This document shows, piece by piece, positions 42,315 to 51,070 of a stretch of 64,000 nucleotides of DNA. Every line of letters starts with the position of its first letter. The stretch's first letter is position 1. Source of the DNA: Candidatus Woesearchaeota archaeon (GTDB lineage Archaea; Nanobdellota; Nanobdellia; Woesearchaeales; UBA10216). The translations under genes and the position numbers were made by a program. The notes beneath the pieces were generated by a model. It had not been told where the DNA came from. It saw only the letters and a program-made list of their open reading frames with translations, and did not search any database. The stretch covers positions 1-64,000 of the forward strand of contig JACPTF010000013.1 of the NCBI GenBank assembly GCA_016192915.1, written 5' to 3'.

Positions 42315-42740
42315 ATGATACCAGAGAACTGTACATTTTGCGGCCTGTGCTGCACATTGACTGTGAGGCTGAGCGAGAGGGACATAAAGCGAATAGAAAA
42401 AGGCAGCGGCCGCAAACGAGAAGACTTTGTTGTTGCCGATAACGACGGGAAGCCGCTGCTGAAGCGGGAAAAGGGATGGTGCACGTTCTTCAAAAGGGAA
42501 GGCAGGGTTGGAATATGCACGATATACGACAGCAGGCCTGACAACTGCCGCGACTTCCCTGGAAAAAGGCTGTGCGACCTTGCAGAAAACCCACTTTATA
42601 GGCACCTGAGCGACAACAACGAAAACAAAAGAGTAAGGCTGCTGCTGAAAAACGCGCCAACTTCAGCAACACCTGCAAAAGCGATAGAAGAAGCCCAGCA
42701 GAATGCAGCAGAGACATTCAAAGCGATTTCTGAAAAGTAG
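42315..42740 (+). CDS. YkgJ-family cysteine-cluster protein
   Basis: 141 residues. The N-terminal CTFCGLCC, then GWCTFF, GICTIYDSRPDNCRDFPG and the last Cys CD match the YkgJ/UPF0153 family, which carries a metal (zinc or iron) cluster and has unclear function. The C-terminal about 50 residues are Ala-rich and helical. The end overlaps the convergent nth gene by 23 nt. Confidence 0.85.
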   Translation: MIPENCTFCGLCCTLTVRLSERDIKRIEKGSGRKREDFVVADNDGKPLLKREKGWCTFFKREGRVGICTIYDSRPDNCRDFPGKRLCDLAENPLYRHLSDNNENKRVRLLLKNAPTSATPAKAIEEAQQNAAETFKAISEK

Positions 42741-43359
42741 TTGTGTAGTAGTTGCAATACTTCTTCACAGGACATACCTGGCAGCGCGGCTTTATCGGCA
42801 GGCAGACCTGCTGGCCGTGCTTCACAAAAACCTCATTGATGCCAAGCCACTTGCCTTTTGGCAGCAGCCGCATCAGTGATTTTTCCGTCTGCTCGGCTAT
42901 TTTTGTCTTTACAAGCCCGATTCTGTTGCTGATGCGGTGAACGTGTGTATCAACGGCAATTGCCGGCTTGTTAAAGGCGTAAATGAGGACGCATGATGCT
43001 GTCTTGCGGCCGACGCCCGGCAGCTGCAACAGCTCATCCATATTATCCGGCACTCTTCCGCCGTATTTTTGCAGCAGAATTTGCGATATTCCCTTAACTC
43101 TTCTGGCTTTCTGCCTGAACAGGCCAATGAATTTTATGGTTTTTTCTATATCGGCTGTTGTGGCTGAGGCAAGGGATTCCATAGTCGGAAATCTCTTGAA
43201 TAGCGCAGCGGCTGCCTTGTACGTCTGAGCGTCTCGGTTCCTTGCTGACAGGACAGTAAAGATGAGCACGAAGAAAGGGTCTTCATTGCTGTGAAAGCTG
43301 CGGCCGTAGCGCTGCTTCAGCAGCGAAATTGCCTTAAGGGCTTCTGACTGCGGACTCAT
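42718..43359 (-). CDS. nth: Endonuclease III (DNA glycosylase/AP lyase)
   Basis: 213 residues, full length. The helix-hairpin-helix LPGVGRKTASCV is followed by the catalytic VDTHVHRISNRIGL Asp, and the C-terminal [4Fe-4S] ligands CLPIKPRCQVCPVKKYC (C-x6-C-x2-C-x5-C) are present. It removes oxidised pyrimidines in base-excision repair. The usual catalytic Lys region (LSARNRDAQTYKAA) is seen earlier. The start overlaps the DUF1461 stop (ATGA), so the two are co-transcribed. Confidence 0.94.
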   Translation of the reverse strand: MSPQSEALKAISLLKQRYGRSFHSNEDPFFVLIFTVLSARNRDAQTYKAAAALFKRFPTMESLASATTADIEKTIKFIGLFRQKARRVKGISQILLQKYGGRVPDNMDELLQLPGVGRKTASCVLIYAFNKPAIAVDTHVHRISNRIGLVKTKIAEQTEKSLMRLLPKGKWLGINEVFVKHGQQVCLPIKPRCQVCPVKKYCNYYTTTFQKSL

Positions 43360-44063
43360 GCCTTAACGCTGATTGCCTTCGGGTTATAAAACTTGCCAAT
43401 GACCAGGGATGCAACCACCAGAGCCAACCCCTCCACAAAGGCTGCCGCGACAGCTGCCCTTGTCACGCCCGCGAAGAAATCCGCTGTAAAAAGGTTCACG
43501 AGCAGATAATCTGAAGGGAACTGCCACTGGCTGCTGGTGCTGAAGAAAACAGAGTGAAAGGCCGTAAATGCGGCATCAAATTGCAAGGACAGCAAAGAAA
43601 CAACCGCAATTACTGCAAGGGAAAGCAAACCAGACAGAAGCAGCAGCCTTCTCAACAAGGGCAAGAAGCTGCCCAGCCCGGAAACGAGAAGGAAAAGGGA
43701 CAACACGCTAATGGCAAGGGCGGCTGCTACAACATGGAAAAACAGCTTAAGCACTGATATTTTTCCCCTGACATCCGAAAGGTGGTAAAGCTCTTCCTGC
43801 CTGAAATAGCTTCCGTATGCAATTGAGCCGGACTTGCCTGTAACGTAGCTTATGGCATCAGCTGCCATCAAATCTGCAACAGCCCCAGAGCCTGGCGAGG
43901 GGGAAGCGCTTCCCCATGTCGAGGTTGAGCGGGCCAGCGAACCGAGATAACCCGTGCCTGAAACCAAAGCAACAAGGCTGGAAAGAAAAACAAAAAGCGA
44001 AAGAAGGATGGCAGCTGCAACTAAAAGACAGCGAATTGCAAGCTTATCCTGAAGGAAAGGCAT
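43356..44063 (-). CDS. DUF1461-like integral membrane protein
   Basis: 235 residues with five membrane segments. The loop YFRQEELYHLSDVRGKISVL, containing E-x-x-H-x-x-D-V, matches the TIGR01906/DUF1461 family of unknown function. It overlaps nth by 4 nt. The ATG faces the compound inverted-repeat element at 44099. Confidence 0.75.
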   Translation of the reverse strand: MPFLQDKLAIRCLLVAAAILLSLFVFLSSLVALVSGTGYLGSLARSTSTWGSASPSPGSGAVADLMAADAISYVTGKSGSIAYGSYFRQEELYHLSDVRGKISVLKLFFHVVAAALAISVLSLFLLVSGLGSFLPLLRRLLLLSGLLSLAVIAVVSLLSLQFDAAFTAFHSVFFSTSSQWQFPSDYLLVNLFTADFFAGVTRAAVAAAFVEGLALVVASLVIGKFYNPKAISVKA

Positions 44064-44098
44064 GCAGGAAAGGGCGAAAAGCAGCTTTTAATAGTTTG

Positions 44099-44208
44099 TC
44101 AAAAACCACCGGTCAGAGACCGGTGGCATTTTTTGACGCTCAGAATTCCACGAACCGGTGGTTTTTGAGCACACAGAACCCCACTGATCATAGATGAGTG
44201 GAATTCTG
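44099..44208. repeat. Compound inverted-repeat element (copy 2)
   Basis: TCAAAAACCACCGGT (44099-44113) pairs perfectly with 44154-44168, and also locally through CCACCGGTC-aga-GACCGGTGG (44106-44126), so two structures compete. CAGAATTCCAC (44141-44151) pairs perfectly with 44198-44208. The spacer GAGCAC-N2-AGAACC is shared with copy 1 at 3411-3534. It lies between divergent genes. Confidence 0.7.
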
Positions 44209-44272
44209 TTGTTTGAAGAATGGCTTCTAATAAGGCAAAGATTAAAAAACACGAAGCAACCGGGAAAATGCC

Positions 44273-45235
44273 ATGTTCGCGCTGCTCAGCAGGACAGCTT
44301 ACCGGCTGCATGAAATAGACCCGGCAGCATGGGGCACTATTGGCGAAGCAGAATGGGAAAAAATTGCTTTTGTCGACGGAGGGAACGCCTCAATAATCAA
44401 AACTCCTGCTGCAGAGCTGCAGAGGATAAGGACAGCAGTTGTCACAACCAAAAAAAACAGGCTCACAGGGGCAGCCCAGAAGGAAGGCTACCTGCTTGCC
44501 AAGCTGCAGCCAGACAGCAGCGGGAAAATCCAGTGCATGGCAGAGCTTACCGAATCCACGCTTGAAATAAGCAGCAGTGAGCTAAGCAGCATTGGCCTTG
44601 AAAGCCCTGGGAACGGAGAAAGCACTGCTGCGCTGGCCAAATTCTGCGAGACAGCCAGAAGGATTTCTGAGCTAAACACGGCATCGAATGCTGCAAGGCG
44701 GCAGAGAGGAGGATTCATTGTGCTTGACGGAACTCTTGAAGCGTTCAATGCAGCCGAGATGAAGGCCATGAAGGAGCTAATGGCGGCTGCAGCGGATAAT
44801 AAGGTCATAATCGGCGCAGTGGCAAAAACGTGCTCGCTACTAACCAACAGCGGAGAATCGCTGACGTCCGCTGCAGATGGAATTTCAGAAGGGAAAGATG
44901 GCTACGTCATAGTCGCCGAAGGAATAAGCGAGAGGCACAAGGCAGCAGTCGCTGCTGCAAGGCTGAACAGCTCCTCATCCTACCTTTTCAGAATCGAGGC
45001 GGCAACAGCGGAAGACATGAAAAAGCTGCTGCCAGAGCTGAAAAGCCAGTCAAACGACTTAGCATTCCCCGGCTACCCGTACGGAATGCTGATGGCAGAC
45101 AGGTTTGCAAGGATAAGCAACGCGGATGCCGAGCTGACAAAAACAAAGATGCGCGCTACGGCAACTGCTGAGGTGAAAGCGCTCCTGAAGCACGAAAAGG
45201 CGCTGGATGCGCACAGCATACTGGACCGCATGTGA
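44273..45235 (+). CDS. NurA-domain-like nuclease
   Basis: 320 residues. FVDGGNASI near residue 34 and VLDGTLEAF near 148 resemble the two Asp-containing strands of the NurA fold, followed by GAVAKTCSLLT and the C-terminal GYPYGMLMADRFARIS, as in NurA 5'-3' nucleases that work with HerA, Mre11 and Rad50 in end resection. herA is not in the window; rad50 is at 19.8 kb. TATA lies about 30 nt before the ATG. Sequence is divergent, so function is probable rather than certain. Confidence 0.65.
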   Translation: MFALLSRTAYRLHEIDPAAWGTIGEAEWEKIAFVDGGNASIIKTPAAELQRIRTAVVTTKKNRLTGAAQKEGYLLAKLQPDSSGKIQCMAELTESTLEISSSELSSIGLESPGNGESTAALAKFCETARRISELNTASNAARRQRGGFIVLDGTLEAFNAAEMKAMKELMAAAADNKVIIGAVAKTCSLLTNSGESLTSAADGISEGKDGYVIVAEGISERHKAAVAAARLNSSSSYLFRIEAATAEDMKKLLPELKSQSNDLAFPGYPYGMLMADRFARISNADAELTKTKMRATATAEVKALLKHEKALDAHSILDRM

Positions 45236-45266
45236 CCTTCTTTGGCAAAGAACGTCAATCAAGAAA
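45236..45266 (+). repeat. Hairpin-tail repeat at the NurA-like gene end
   Basis: ACCTTCTTTGGCAAAGAACG then TCAATCAAGAAA directly overlaps or follows the stop codon of the NurA-like gene. It is closely related to the rpl15e leader repeat at 23868-23897 and to the insert in ribL at 29458. Confidence 0.65.
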
Positions 45267-45353
45267 AAATAAGCCGGGAAAAAGCAAAGTTTAAATAAGC
45301 AAAGAAAGCTTTGAATATTCAGCTTATTCGGCTAAAAAAAGGGGGATTTCGGG

Positions 45354-47777
45354 TTGGCTAATGGAACTAACGGCAAAAAGAGCGCTCTCATTCTGTGGTT
45401 TGATGAGATAGCGATAGAAGACACCCCGCTTGTTGGAGGCAAGAACTCCTCGCTCGGCGAGATGTTCAGAGAGCTTGGCAGGAAAGGCGTAAACATACCA
45501 AACGGCTTCTCAATAACAGCAGCAGCTTACAGGCTATTCGTAAAGGAAGCAGGCGTCGAAAAAGGCGTGAGGAAAGCCCTTGCAGGGCTCAACATCAAGA
45601 ATGTCGAAGCTGTTGCGGAAGCAGGCCACAAAGTAAGAGAGCTTATACTTGGAGCAGAGTTCCCCCAGAAGCTAAAAACCGGGATACTTGAAGCATACGC
45701 AAAGCTATGCAAAGAGTACGGCGAACACACCGACGTTGCTGTAAGGAGCTCAGCGACAGCCGAAGACCTCATCGGCGCCTCTTTCGCAGGGCAGCAGGAA
45801 TCATACCTCAACATAAAAGGCGAGCACTCTCTCCTGGAAGCGTGCAAGAAATGCTTTGCCTCGCTTTTCACCAACCGTGCAATAGTGTACAGGCACGAGA
45901 AAGGATTCGACCACTTCAAAGTGGCATTGTCAATCGGAGTGCAGAAGATGGTCAGGTCAGACAAGGCCGGCTCAGGCGTGATATTCACGATAGACACGGA
46001 ATCAGGGTTCAAGGATGTTGTTGCAATAAGCGCCGGCTACGGCCTTGGGGAGAACATTGTCAAGGGAAGGATAAACCCGGACGAGTACAGTGTGTTCAAG
46101 CCAACCTTGATGAAAGGGCACAAGGCAATCATATCAAAGAAGCTGGGAGACAAAAAGATGCGCATGGTGTACAACCAGGAAGGCACGGCAACAACAAGAA
46201 ACGTAGTTGTCCCGTACGAGGAAAGGAAGCGCTACGTCCTCAATGACGAAGAAATACTGACGCTGGCAAGGTGGGCGTGCATAGTGGAAAACCACTACTC
46301 GCAGAAAAACCGCAAGCCAACTCCAATGGACCTCGAATGGGCAAAGGACGGCTTAACTGGAGAGCTGTTCATCGTCCAGGCAAGGCCTGAGACAGTGCAG
46401 GCAGGTAAGGATGTAACAAAAATCGAAAGATACGTGCTAAAGGAAAAAAGCAAAATAATAACCGTGGGGAGAAGCGTTGGAGACAGGATAGGGCAGGGAA
46501 AGGCACACATAATCAGGGATGTGAGGCACATAAAACAGTTCAGGCATGGAGAAGTGCTTGTAACGGAAATGACGGACCCAGACTGGGTGCCTGTCATGAA
46601 AATGGCCGCTGCAATCGTGACGAATAGAGGGGGTTCTGCATGCCACGCTGCAATCGTGAGCAGAGAGCTTGGGATACCATGCGTAGTGGGAACAAACAAC
46701 GCAACAGAAAAGATAGCAGAAGGGCAGAAGGTAACAGTAAGCTGCAGCGAGGGAGAGGAAGGCAGGGTATACGAAGGCATGCTCAAGTACGACGTTGAAC
46801 ACCTAGACCTGAAACAGCTGCCGCAGACAAAGACGAAGCTGATGGTGAACATTGGAAGCCCTGAAGAGGCGTTCAAGTACAGCTTCTTGCCAGTCGAAGG
46901 CGTAGGGCTGGCGAGGGAGGAGTTCATAATAAACAGCTACATAGCAATACACCCGCTCGCGCTTGTTGAATACGACAACCTGAAAGACGTTGTAGCGAAG
47001 AAAACCATAGAAGGGCTCACGTACTGCTACAAGGACAAAAAGCAATACTTCATTGATAGGTTGGCAGAGGGAATATCAACAATCGCAGCTGCATTCTACC
47101 CCAAAGACGTAATCGTGAGGATGAGCGACTTCAAAAGCAATGAATATGCGAACCTCATCGGAGGACATGCCTTTGAGCCGAAGGAAGACAACCCCATGCT
47201 GGGGTGGAGAGGCGCTTCAAGGTACTACAGCGGGCGCTACAAAAAAGCGTTCGAGCTGGAATGCAAGGCACTGATAAAAGCCAGGGAGGAGATTGGGCTC
47301 ACAAACGTGAAGGTAATGGTGCCAATGTGCCGCACACCGGAAGAAGGCAAGAAAGTCATTGCCGTAATGGCAGCCAACGGCCTGAAACAGCACAAAAACG
47401 GGCTTGAGGTATACGTGATGTGCGAGGTGCCAAGCAACGTAATCCTCGCAGAGCAGTTTGCCGAGATATTCGACGGCTTCAGCATAGGAAGCAACGACCT
47501 GACGCAGTTCACGCTCGCAGTTGACCGCGACTCGGAACTGATAAGCCAAATATTCAACGAAAGAAACGATGCTGTGAAGTGGATGGTAAAGCACGTCATC
47601 GAAGTTGCCAAAAAGAAGAAAAGGAAGATCGGAATTTGCGGAGAGGCCCCTTCGACGTATGAGGATTTTGCAAAATTTTTGGTAGATTGCGGTATTGACA
47701 GCATTTCCTTAAGCCCGGATGCTGTGGTGAGGACGCTGATGGTGGTGGCGAAGAAGGAAAAGCGGATGCAGCGATAA
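45354..47777 (+). CDS. ppsA: Phosphoenolpyruvate synthase
   Basis: 807 residues with a TTG start (no in-frame ATG nearby; a purine-rich agggggat lies upstream, and TATA gtttaaataagc further up). The N-terminal ATP-grasp domain starts at VGGKNSSLGEM, with VAVRSSATAEDL. The phosphohistidine motif is GGSACHAAIVSRELG near 423-437, and the C-terminal PEP-binding barrel shows GSNDLTQFTLAVDRDS and GICGEAPS. It makes PEP from pyruvate and ATP for gluconeogenesis, and fits with malic enzyme and PGI/PMI in this window. Confidence 0.95.
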   Translation: MANGTNGKKSALILWFDEIAIEDTPLVGGKNSSLGEMFRELGRKGVNIPNGFSITAAAYRLFVKEAGVEKGVRKALAGLNIKNVEAVAEAGHKVRELILGAEFPQKLKTGILEAYAKLCKEYGEHTDVAVRSSATAEDLIGASFAGQQESYLNIKGEHSLLEACKKCFASLFTNRAIVYRHEKGFDHFKVALSIGVQKMVRSDKAGSGVIFTIDTESGFKDVVAISAGYGLGENIVKGRINPDEYSVFKPTLMKGHKAIISKKLGDKKMRMVYNQEGTATTRNVVVPYEERKRYVLNDEEILTLARWACIVENHYSQKNRKPTPMDLEWAKDGLTGELFIVQARPETVQAGKDVTKIERYVLKEKSKIITVGRSVGDRIGQGKAHIIRDVRHIKQFRHGEVLVTEMTDPDWVPVMKMAAAIVTNRGGSACHAAIVSRELGIPCVVGTNNATEKIAEGQKVTVSCSEGEEGRVYEGMLKYDVEHLDLKQLPQTKTKLMVNIGSPEEAFKYSFLPVEGVGLAREEFIINSYIAIHPLALVEYDNLKDVVAKKTIEGLTYCYKDKKQYFIDRLAEGISTIAAAFYPKDVIVRMSDFKSNEYANLIGGHAFEPKEDNPMLGWRGASRYYSGRYKKAFELECKALIKAREEIGLTNVKVMVPMCRTPEEGKKVIAVMAANGLKQHKNGLEVYVMCEVPSNVILAEQFAEIFDGFSIGSNDLTQFTLAVDRDSELISQIFNERNDAVKWMVKHVIEVAKKKKRKIGICGEAPSTYEDFAKFLVDCGIDSISLSPDAVVRTLMVVAKKEKRMQR

Positions 47778-47782
47778 AAGGC

Positions 47783-49654
47783 TTAGATTTTAACTTCCAT
47801 TCTTACGTAAGTCTCTCTTAGCTCTCCAGCTCCGAGCTGTTCCTCACCCAAACGAACGCCGCCAAGCCTTTCGACAAGCCCGTCAATCCCGACAGACTTT
47901 CGAGCTAAGAGAGATACAGCTTCATAACCTTTCCCTTTTGCTTCTGAACGAAAGCGCGTCAGCAAATGCAGAAATGCAAGCGGATATTCTCCCTGCGCAG
48001 CCACGCTTTCAATGTGCAAAGTGCCATCTTTTGGATAAGAAACAAGGTAGCCAACAACAATTCCTTCTTTGTTTTCACAAGCTAAGTTTATGCCATTCTG
48101 CAAAAAGGCAGACGTTAAAGAATCAGGGTCTCTAAGATATTCTGGAAGTGATGCTACTTCCACGAGAAGAATCTGCTCCAAATCGCGCTGTACCGCTGGC
48201 CTGACTGAAAATCCAGAAGGAAATTTAGCAGCAATTTGAGAACTTCCCAGAGCATAAACGGTTACTTCACTAAAAGAATTGCCAGCCTTACCATTAAAAG
48301 CCTCTAGATAAAGAGGATTTCCTGTTTCGGAAGGAAGCCTAAGCTTAACCCTCCTTTGCTCAAGTGAGAAGCTGCGCAGATAATTAAAAAATTTTACAGG
48401 CACTGAGCTAGCCCCTGTGAACCTCGGATTAACAAGGACATCATGTTCAACTCCGTCAATTGATGCTGCAAATGAGTTAATTGCCTGATAGGCGAGATTT
48501 TTCCAGACAGACTCTCTAATACGCTGAAGAGTCTCTCCGCCCTCAACAGAGTCAACAAGCACATAACGCTTTCCACGAACATCTTCTACAAAGGCCAGAA
48601 TGGCAACCCCTACCGGATCAAGGGCTTTTCCTCTGCTGATGGGCACGAAGTGCAACAAAGCAACGTCAGGACTTATCAGATAACTAAGAGAAGCAGTTTT
48701 ATATTCTCCGGCAGGAAAGAATGGGCAAGCCATAAAGCGGTGGTTATCATAAAGGTCACTAAGTGTGCCTGTCTGAGCCCTTACAACCAATTTGTCAAAC
48801 GACACATCACCAGTAAAAAGGCTTTCAACACCACTAATCAGTTCACTAACAGCGTTATGACGATACGTTTCCTTTAAAGTCCTTAAAACGTTAAGAGCAG
48901 CTTCCTGATTTCTATTACGAATTCCTCCGAAATCATTCTGCACCATTCTAAATGCTTTCTTTCGAGAAACGTGGTGGTGACCTACAAAGCGTTGCACTTC
49001 AGCTATCTTTCCAGCATCAAACATCTCTGCTGCCCTAGCGACCTTTTCGGCGTCCCCGCTTATTAGCACATCGACAATGCTCTGTGCAACTTCAAAAGGG
49101 TCCGCCCTTTCCTTCAATCCTGTTATTGAAGCTTCTGCATAAACTGCGCCAAGAGGAAAAGGTTTTATGGGTTTGCAGTCTGAATTAAGATAGCTAATTG
49201 CAAATCTAGATAGAGCGGTTCCGGTAACTCGAAGCTCTGGAGCAATGTCCTTTGCTATATCAGAATAGTCAATCGGGAAAAAGTCCACTACTTGCTCAAT
49301 TGACAGACCTTGAGGTGCAACACCTGTCCTCTCTTGCCACAACTGCATAATCATACCTTTAGCTTCGTCGAGCTGCGAGTCCGAAAGCCCAAGGGCTGGT
49401 GCGTCGTTCAGATTAGAAGTAAAAAGATGTCTGAAATAGATTAAGCCCCACGACAAAAATTGCTGAAAATCCAAACCGGCAATTACTTCCTTTTCTTCTT
49501 CGTCATAGCTATCGGCAATAGTTTTCTTAATGTGATTAAATGCTGCTGATAAATCAAAATGCTTTCCAGTAACTCTGCAATCCGCCCATACCATAAACAC
49601 TGCTTCGGGCATAACTGAGCTTTCGAGGTCGGAGGTTAATGTCCTCATGTCCAT
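47783..49654 (-). CDS. Large hypothetical protein with C-terminal GNAT domain
   Basis: 623 residues. The first about 460 residues are not recognised; they are helical in the first half and beta-rich later (FNYLRSFSLEQRRVKLRLPS). Residues about 480-620 read as an N-acetyltransferase: RPAVQRDLEQILLVEVASLP, GIVVGYLVSYPKDGTLHIES and the helix RFRSEAKGKGYEAVSL. A TATA-like cttttaaatc lies about 25-30 nt upstream. Substrate unknown. Confidence 0.6.
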   Translation of the reverse strand: MDMRTLTSDLESSVMPEAVFMVWADCRVTGKHFDLSAAFNHIKKTIADSYDEEEKEVIAGLDFQQFLSWGLIYFRHLFTSNLNDAPALGLSDSQLDEAKGMIMQLWQERTGVAPQGLSIEQVVDFFPIDYSDIAKDIAPELRVTGTALSRFAISYLNSDCKPIKPFPLGAVYAEASITGLKERADPFEVAQSIVDVLISGDAEKVARAAEMFDAGKIAEVQRFVGHHHVSRKKAFRMVQNDFGGIRNRNQEAALNVLRTLKETYRHNAVSELISGVESLFTGDVSFDKLVVRAQTGTLSDLYDNHRFMACPFFPAGEYKTASLSYLISPDVALLHFVPISRGKALDPVGVAILAFVEDVRGKRYVLVDSVEGGETLQRIRESVWKNLAYQAINSFAASIDGVEHDVLVNPRFTGASSVPVKFFNYLRSFSLEQRRVKLRLPSETGNPLYLEAFNGKAGNSFSEVTVYALGSSQIAAKFPSGFSVRPAVQRDLEQILLVEVASLPEYLRDPDSLTSAFLQNGINLACENKEGIVVGYLVSYPKDGTLHIESVAAQGEYPLAFLHLLTRFRSEAKGKGYEAVSLLARKSVGIDGLVERLGGVRLGEEQLGAGELRETYVRMEVKI

Positions 49655-49704
49655 AATAACGGGGTAACGTGGAATGATTTAAAAGCTTTTTTGAAACTCG
49701 ATAC

Positions 49705-49837
49705 TGTCAAGTTAAGCGTGTTGGTTGGCTAACCGTGCCTGAGTTGCACTAAGGTTCACTTCTCCTTCCCTCGGTAACCGAAGAGGAGAGAAGTGAAGTC
49801 GGCACGACCACGGTTAGCTTTCCCACTTAACTTGACA
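49705..49837. repeat. 133-bp long imperfect hairpin
   Basis: TGTCAAGTTAAG (49705-49716) pairs perfectly with 49826-49837, GCTAACCGTG (49728-49737) with 49809-49818, and TTCACTTCTC near 49755 with GAGAAGTGAA near 49787-49796; TCGGT-a-ACCGA is at the tip. It resembles a MITE or a fold-back element. It supplies the last about 27 codons and the stop of the nucS frame. Confidence 0.8.
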
Positions 49838-50574
49838 ACACCTTGAAACTCCCCTAGACTCTTCTGACCCCTGCTGAAGCGCTCAAGATACTTTGGCGGA
49901 GCTATCTTGCGGTACTCAAAGCCGTTGTCTGTCAGCATCTGCAAGGTATTGGCAGAGATTTCGGGAGCAGCGATAATGCCGCGCACCTTGTCAACGCCTT
50001 TCAGCTGCTTTATTTTCTTCACGTACCGCTGAAGCTGCTCAACCGCCCTGAAATCGGCAGCGTAGCGCTTGCATTCGACCACAACCAGAATGTTGTTTTT
50101 ATCGTAACCGAAAACGTCAATAAAGCCGTATTTTGTGTGCTCCTCACGGCTGAGGGGCCTGAAGCCAGGCTCAACCAGTTCAGGGTTGTCATAAATCATG
50201 TCAGACATGTCCCTTTCAGAGCCAACCAGCTGAAGCTTTGCGCTGTCTTCCAGCTGCAGCTGCTGGAAGGAATGAACTTTTGAAATAAAGATATCCATGA
50301 ATTCCTTTAACGGGAGATTGCTGCAATGAAGAACAAGTTTTCCCTCAGCCTTCGCCAGAACATAGCTTGTGCCTTCCTTCATATAATTTATCGGATTGCT
50401 GCCGCTTGGCTGGTGAATAAGCAGCGTCTTGTCGGATTTAATTATGATAAGCCTGTCGCCGCTGCCAAGAAAGCTCTCAGCCCTGCCGCTGTAATGGATT
50501 TCGCAGCTGCAGCTTAGAAGTATGACGCTGTTCCTATTGAGCGCATCGTTAAAAACTGCAGTATCAAGCTCCAT
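49756..50574 (-). CDS. nucS: Endonuclease NucS (EndoMS)
   Basis: About 272 residues from MELDTAVFND, chosen for a TATA (ctttttatcc) at leaderless distance. The N-terminal DNA-binding half shows LIIIKSDKTLLIHQP. The C-terminal RecB-like nuclease has GFIDVFGYDKNNILVVVECK with the Asp and Glu-x-Lys active site, then RAVEQLQRYV. NucS/EndoMS cuts mismatched DNA and serves mismatch repair in archaea lacking MutS. The final residues after FSRGQKSLGEF derive from a long hairpin. Confidence 0.92.
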   Translation of the reverse strand: MELDTAVFNDALNRNSVILLSCSCEIHYSGRAESFLGSGDRLIIIKSDKTLLIHQPSGSNPINYMKEGTSYVLAKAEGKLVLHCSNLPLKEFMDIFISKVHSFQQLQLEDSAKLQLVGSERDMSDMIYDNPELVEPGFRPLSREEHTKYGFIDVFGYDKNNILVVVECKRYAADFRAVEQLQRYVKKIKQLKGVDKVRGIIAAPEISANTLQMLTDNGFEYRKIAPPKYLERFSRGQKSLGEFQGVVKLSGKANRGRADFTSLLFGYRGKEK

Positions 50575-50624
50575 GGCTGCAGCGGGAAACACAACGGGAT
50601 AAAAAGTTTATTGCCAAACCAGTT

Positions 50625-51065
50625 CTAGAATTCCAGTTTATTGACCCAGTCCGGTATTTTACCATCTTCTACCTTGTCGTACTGCGGCCAGTAAGGCTTA
50701 ATGTCGATGACAGGGGTCCCATCCAATGTATCCAGGCCCTTTACCCTAATTTTGTTTCCCTCATGGCCAATCAGCCTTACGGTTGTGATTGCAATCGGGT
50801 TTGGCCTTCCCGGGCAGCGGCAGGCAAAAATGCCAATGATTGGCACGTTCGGGTTGCCCTGAGGCCTGTGCTGGATAACATGCTCCTTAACCCTGTCCAT
50901 CCAGTAGACGATGATAACGTGGGAATAATCGTCAATGCCCTTCAACGCCTCAGTAAATTTCTCATCAACTATAATCTCGGAAACCTCATTGGCAAAGTTC
51001 CCAAACCTGGGCGCTTTGACATTGTTTTTTACAAAACCTATTGGTTTAAGGGTGATTTCATTCAT
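50625..51065 (-). CDS. trmO: tRNA (N6-threonylcarbamoyladenosine-37) methyltransferase TrmO
   Basis: 146 residues from MNEITLKPIGFV (an upstream ATG at 51074 is poorly placed relative to the gagga motif). The TsaA/YaeB-fold signature CRCPGRPNPIAITTVRLIG, VIIVYWMDRV and GTPVIDIKPYWP are present. TrmO methylates t6A37 of some tRNAs with S-adenosylmethionine. It lies directly downstream of, and just overlapping in frame with, the membrane gene at 51071. Confidence 0.88.
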   Translation of the reverse strand: MNEITLKPIGFVKNNVKAPRFGNFANEVSEIIVDEKFTEALKGIDDYSHVIIVYWMDRVKEHVIQHRPQGNPNVPIIGIFACRCPGRPNPIAITTVRLIGHEGNKIRVKGLDTLDGTPVIDIKPYWPQYDKVEDGKIPDWVNKLEF

Positions 51066-51070
51066 AACGG

